DNA of 8,478 bases from an uncultured beta proteobacterium (GTDB taxonomy: Bacteria > Pseudomonadota > Gammaproteobacteria > Burkholderiales > Rhodocyclaceae): assembly GCA_903933395.1 (NCBI GenBank), contig CAIZKA010000331.1, positions 1 to 8,478 on the forward strand, in the 5' to 3' direction. Shown here piece by piece: positions 5,046-8,478 of the stretch. The position numbers and the translations under genes were made by a program. A model generated the notes under the pieces. The model worked only from the letters and a program-made list of their open reading frames with translations. It searched no databases and was not told the DNA's origin. The first letter of the stretch is position 1. Every line of letters begins with the position of its first letter.

Positions 5046-6935
5046 ATGGCTTCTGATTCCCGCGAGGAACTCCTCGCTTTTCTGCGCACGCATGCGCCGT
5101 ACAAGGACATGGGCGCTTTCTCCCTCGACGGGCTGGCTGCCAGTCTGACACCGCTCGATGTGGCCGGCGGCAGCTTCATCCTGGAGCCGAAAGACATGCC
5201 GCCCGACTTGTTCATCATCGAGTCGGGCCGGGTCCAGGCGCGGCTGGCGGGCGACGTCAATCTGACCGACCAGCCGCTCTACGATCTGGAGCCGGGGCAA
5301 AGCTTTCCGCTTGCCGCCGTGGCGGCGAAGCGGCCCGCGATCAATGTCTATAGCGCCGTGGGCGAGGTGCGGGTCTGGCGTCTCGCCAGCGCCGACTTTT
5401 CCAAGTTGCTGCTTTCCAGTTGCGAGTTCAATCGCTTCGTTCTCGACCATGTCGCCAGCCTGCTCGACGAAGCGCGGCGCCAGATCGAAATCCAGTTCGG
5501 CCAGCGCAATTCAGACCAGCAGTCGGTCAACGCGCAGCTGTCGGGTTTCGTGCGCGCCAACGTGGTCAGCGTGACACCGCAGACATCGATCAGGGAGGCG
5601 ATGGAGACCCTGGTGAAGGCGAAGGTCGGGTCGGTGGTGGTGACCGACGCCGACAACCGGCCGCTCGGGATTTTTACCCAAAGCGATGCCTTGCGCCGCG
5701 TGGTGATTCCGGATCACCCGACCAGCGCCCCCGTTGAACAGGTGATGACCGCGCCGCCGGCGACCATCAGTGCGACTGCCACGGCCTATGACGCGATGCT
5801 GGCGATGGCGATGCACCGCATCCGCCACCTGGTGATCCTCGATGGCGAAGACAGGGTGGCGGGCGTGGTGTCCGAGCGCGACCTGTTCGCCATGCAGCGC
5901 ATCGGCCTGCGCAACGTGCGCAAGGTGATCGAGGGCGCGGCGGATATCGACGCCCTGAGCCGGGCCGCCGGCGACGTGCGTCGCCTGTGCCTCAACATGC
6001 TGAGCCAGGGTGTCAGCGCGGAAAAGCTGACCCAGTTCATTTCCGGCCTGAATGACAGCCTGACGCGCCGCGTGATCGAAATCGTCCAGGCCCGGCATGA
6101 CCTGGGCGCCAACGACTGGGCCTGGCTGGCGTTCGGCTCGGAAGGGCGCGACGAGCAGACCTTCAGCACCGACCAGGACAATGGAATCATTTTCGCCTGT
6201 CCCGATGTTGCCGCCAGGGATGTCCTGCGGCAGCGCTTCCTCGACTTTGCGCGGGAGGTCAATGAAGGCCTGGCACGCTGCGGCTTCCCGCTGTGCAAGG
6301 GCAACATCATGGCCAGCAATCCGCTCTGGTGCCTGACGCAGGAGGAGTGGCGGGAGCGCTTCACGCAATGGATCCGCAAGCCCGAGCCGGAGGCGCTGCT
6401 CAATGCGACGATCTTCTTCGACTTCCGCGCGCTGCATGGCAACGAGGCCCTGGCCAGGGCCTTGAGCACATGGCTGCTGGAGACGACCGCGAGTGCCAGC
6501 ATGTTCCTCCGTTTCATGGCGGAAAACGCCGTGAAGGTGGTGCCGCCGCTGGGCATGATCCGCGATTTTTCGTTCGACAACAATGCCGCTTTCCCGCACA
6601 CGCTCGACCTCAAGGCCTTCGGCGCCCGCCTGTTCGTCGATGCGGCGCGCATCATCGCGCTGGCCCACGGCATTCCGCACAGCAGCACGGTCGAGCGCCT
6701 GCGCGCGGCGGCGGCGCACGGCAAACTGGGCGGCGACGATATCAATGCCATGATCGAAGGCTTCTTCTTCATCCAGCAACTGCGGCTGCGCAACCAGCGT
6801 GCAGGAACCCCGCCCGGCGGCGAGAACCGGGTCGATCCGGACAAGCTCAACGAACTCGACCGGCAGGTGCTGAAAGAAGCCTTCAAGCAGGCGAAGCGGC
6901 TGCAGTCGCGGCTGCAGCTCGAATACCGGCTCTGA
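5046..6935 (+). CDS. Cyclic-nucleotide-binding-like / CBS pair / DUF294 nucleotidyltransferase
   Basis: The protein has 629 residues. Residues about 25-130 form a cNMP-binding-like barrel (FIIESGRVQARL, then LEPGQSFPLAAV). The phosphate-binding cassette is weak: the usual GE is absent and only an RPA remnant (96-98) stands where PRxA is expected, so ligand binding is doubtful. A helical linker leads to two CBS motifs (about 167-222 and 230-285), which in this family bind adenine nucleotides. A helical segment precedes the nucleotidyltransferase: GSEGR (364-368), TDQDNG with D376 and D378, and D459 in FFDFR. The DUF294 C-terminal domain fills about 480-627. The full domain order matches the DUF294/CBS proteins I recall encoded near CrbS-type kinases and acetate genes. 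The likely role is nucleotide transfer controlled by adenylate level or another small ligand, in the cytoplasm; the target is unknown. The start is supported by AAGGA. The gene lies 15 bases after its shorter paralogue. Confidence 0.92.
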   Translation: MASDSREELLAFLRTHAPYKDMGAFSLDGLAASLTPLDVAGGSFILEPKDMPPDLFIIESGRVQARLAGDVNLTDQPLYDLEPGQSFPLAAVAAKRPAINVYSAVGEVRVWRLASADFSKLLLSSCEFNRFVLDHVASLLDEARRQIEIQFGQRNSDQQSVNAQLSGFVRANVVSVTPQTSIREAMETLVKAKVGSVVVTDADNRPLGIFTQSDALRRVVIPDHPTSAPVEQVMTAPPATISATATAYDAMLAMAMHRIRHLVILDGEDRVAGVVSERDLFAMQRIGLRNVRKVIEGAADIDALSRAAGDVRRLCLNMLSQGVSAEKLTQFISGLNDSLTRRVIEIVQARHDLGANDWAWLAFGSEGRDEQTFSTDQDNGIIFACPDVAARDVLRQRFLDFAREVNEGLARCGFPLCKGNIMASNPLWCLTQEEWRERFTQWIRKPEPEALLNATIFFDFRALHGNEALARALSTWLLETTASASMFLRFMAENAVKVVPPLGMIRDFSFDNNAAFPHTLDLKAFGARLFVDAARIIALAHGIPHSSTVERLRAAAAHGKLGGDDINAMIEGFFFIQQLRLRNQRAGTPPGGENRVDPDKLNELDRQVLKEAFKQAKRLQSRLQLEYRL

Positions 6936-6955
6936 GCAAGCTTTCTTCACAAGCC

Positions 6956-8478
6956 ATGAACGTCGTCGCGGTGCCGCTGCGCACCCCGCTGTTCCGCGGC
7001 GAGCGACGGCTGCGCATTGCACTCGTCGGCCTGCCCGGCGGCGGCAAGACGACGCTGTTCGAGGCCGTCTCCAGCACGGCGCCGCAGAGCGGCGAACTGA
7101 GAGGGGCGCACGGCGTCTACCGCGAGTGCACGGTGCAGATCGGCTTTGACGAGGCCAGCGTGGTCGACCTGCCGGGCATACATTCGCTGCACCACCTGGA
7201 AGGCGATGATCTGCTGGCGCTGAAGTACCTGCTCTGGGGCAACGAGCGCCCGGCCGTCTCGCAGCATGAACGCTCCGGTCCGCCGGTGCCCTTTGCGCCC
7301 CCCGATTTGATCATCCAGGTCGTCGATGCCGGCAACCTGCAAAGCCATCTCGAACTGACGCTGGAACTCAGCCTGCTCGGGCGTCCTCTGGTGCTGGCGC
7401 TGAACCGGATGGACGAGGCGGCGAGGAAAGGTCTCTACGTCAATGCCCGGGCCCTCGAGCAACTGCTCGGCATCGCCGTGGTGCCGACCGTGGCGCTGAT
7501 GGGGCAGGGCCTTGCGGCACTGTTCGACAGGGCGACCCAACTCGCGCGCAAGGAGGCCTGCCCGCTGCCGCAACCGCCCAGCCGGCATATCGCGCAGACC
7601 CTCGAGCCGCTTTCGGCGGCGCTCAACCGGGCGGAAATTCATGACGCTTTCCGCCTCCCGCATCCAATGCTGCTGCAGCAGTTCGCCGCCGCCGACGGCT
7701 TCATCGAAGAAGAACTGGCACAGCATTTCGCCGCCTTGCTGCCAGAACTGCTTGCCCTGCGCGCCGCGGCCGGTGCGAACCTGCCGCGACCGCTGGCGGA
7801 GGAACTGCATGCCGACCGCCACCACCGCGCCGCCAGCCTGGTCGAAGCGGCGCAGCGCTGGGGGTCCCCGGGGCAGGCGCGAGGCTGGCGCTTCTGGCTC
7901 GACGAACTCTTCCTCCATCCGCAGTGGGGGCTGATCGGCAGCCTCGCCGTGTTTGCCGCGGTGCTGTTTGTCGTTTTCGAGATAAGCGGCTGGATCGATG
8001 CGATGACCACGGTTCGCCTGACCGAAGCCTTTGCCGGCTGGCAGCCGGTATCGACTGCGGGCGTGGTCGGGCGCGCCGTGGTGGATGGCCTGATCGGCCT
8101 GACCGGCATCGTGGTGCCTTACATGATTCCGCTGGTGGTATTGCTGGTCAGCCTGGAGCAGGCGGGGCTGATGCAGCGCATCGCCTTCGTCGTCGACCGC
8201 GGCTTCCACCAGATCGGCCTCCATGGCGGCGTCGCGGTGCCCTTCCTGCTCGGGCTCGGCTGCAACGTGCCGGCCATCTCCGGGGTGGCGCGGACCACTC
8301 GCGGCCGCGAGCGCGTCATCGCCTCGGTGCTGATCACCTTCGTCCCCTGTTCGGCGCGCTCCGCGATCATCCTCGCGGTCGCCGGCAAATATCTCGGCGT
8401 GGGCGGGGTGTTCGGCATGTTCGTCCTGACCCTGGTGCTGATCGCCGTCATGGGCCGCCTGCTGTCGCGCCGCAAGCG
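6956..8478 (+). CDS. feoB: FeoB-type ferrous iron transporter with N-terminal GTPase, 3' end outside window
   Basis: This is a partial gene with 507 visible residues; FeoB proteins are usually longer than 700. The N-terminal G domain has G1 GLPGGGKT (25-32), G3 DLPG (71-74, followed by IHSL as in FeoB) and G4 NRMD (150-153). A long alanine-rich helical spacer (about 190-310) follows. The membrane part begins with LHPQWGLIGSL (320-330) and includes the FeoB/gate signature LGLGCNVPAISG (432-443) and a second conserved cysteine in VPCSAR (463-468). By family it brings Fe2+ across the inner membrane, gated by GTP. Oddities: the G2 region reads GVYRE where FeoB normally has GVTVE, so the switch threonine is a tyrosine (Y55). 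About 15 extra residues (95-115) sit before the QVVDAGN strand, and the G5 motif is not clear. The ATG at 6956 is 20 bases after the preceding stop with no good Shine-Dalgarno site; GTG 6971 is an alternative. A divergent FeoB-like transporter of other specificity is possible. Confidence 0.85.
   Translation, partial: MNVVAVPLRTPLFRGERRLRIALVGLPGGGKTTLFEAVSSTAPQSGELRGAHGVYRECTVQIGFDEASVVDLPGIHSLHHLEGDDLLALKYLLWGNERPAVSQHERSGPPVPFAPPDLIIQVVDAGNLQSHLELTLELSLLGRPLVLALNRMDEAARKGLYVNARALEQLLGIAVVPTVALMGQGLAALFDRATQLARKEACPLPQPPSRHIAQTLEPLSAALNRAEIHDAFRLPHPMLLQQFAAADGFIEEELAQHFAALLPELLALRAAAGANLPRPLAEELHADRHHRAASLVEAAQRWGSPGQARGWRFWLDELFLHPQWGLIGSLAVFAAVLFVVFEISGWIDAMTTVRLTEAFAGWQPVSTAGVVGRAVVDGLIGLTGIVVPYMIPLVVLLVSLEQAGLMQRIAFVVDRGFHQIGLHGGVAVPFLLGLGCNVPAISGVARTTRGRERVIASVLITFVPCSARSAIILAVAGKYLGVGGVFGMFVLTLVLIAVMGRLLSRRK

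Noticed and set aside
3911..5450. Two long minus-strand open frames (449 and 500 codons)
   Set aside because: Both are antisense to the two nucleotidyltransferase genes, have low-complexity composition and show no domain motif, so they are shadows of the plus-strand codon pattern.
6936..6955. Terminator or promoter between the DUF294 gene and the FeoB-like gene
   Set aside because: The 20 bases hold only a short AAGCTT palindrome, with no stem-loop plus T-run and no -35/-10 pair.
5511..7022. A 503-codon open frame on the minus strand
   Set aside because: It lies opposite a well-supported DUF294/CBS gene with clear motifs. Its translation is rich in Arg, His, Gln and Ala with no recognisable motif, as expected of antisense frames in GC-rich DNA.

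Overview
The window is GC-rich. All six genes lie on the + strand, end to end, with junctions ranging from a 4-base overlap to a 33-base gap, so it reads as one operon or operon segment. No tRNA, rRNA, CRISPR array, insertion sequence or intergenic stretch over 35 bases was seen. The composition, the codon choice and the gene set (transporter-linked histidine kinase, receiver, exonuclease, DUF294 proteins) suggest a betaproteobacterium, perhaps of the Rhodocyclales. That is inference from recalled gene order, not a search result.

Layout: (1) 1-1282 is the 3' part of a histidine kinase whose first visible residues look like the last membrane helix of a sodium:solute-symporter domain, as in CbrA/CrbS-type kinases. 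(2) 1316-1681 is a receiver-only response regulator. (3) 1678-3972 is a 764-residue membrane protein with a two-helix anchor, a PAS-like domain, a degenerate histidine-kinase core and a C-terminal DEDDh 3'-5' exonuclease. (4) 3975-5030 is a stand-alone DUF294-type nucleotidyltransferase. (5) 5046-6935 is its longer paralogue, with cyclic-nucleotide-binding-like and two CBS domains in front. (6) 6956-8478 is the 5' part of a divergent FeoB-type GTPase/iron transporter that runs off the window.

How they may work together: transporter-kinases of the CrbS type are tied to acetate metabolism and often lie near exonuclease and CBS/DUF294 genes. Here the regulator has no DNA-binding domain, so the kinase signal must leave by protein contact. 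The next gene carries a kinase-like core that has lost its phospho-histidine and its ATP-binding box, and it ends in an exonuclease. Two predicted nucleotidyltransferases follow. A reasonable but unproven reading is a membrane-linked signalling module in which nucleotide transfer and 3'-5' nucleotide removal are opposing outputs.

The most striking sequence-level oddity is at 2381-2517, inside gene 3. It is a run of three hairpins kept in frame. The right arm of the first is the reverse complement of the gene's own PAS codons, which points to an inverted duplication or a repeat-element insertion that the protein tolerates as a linker.
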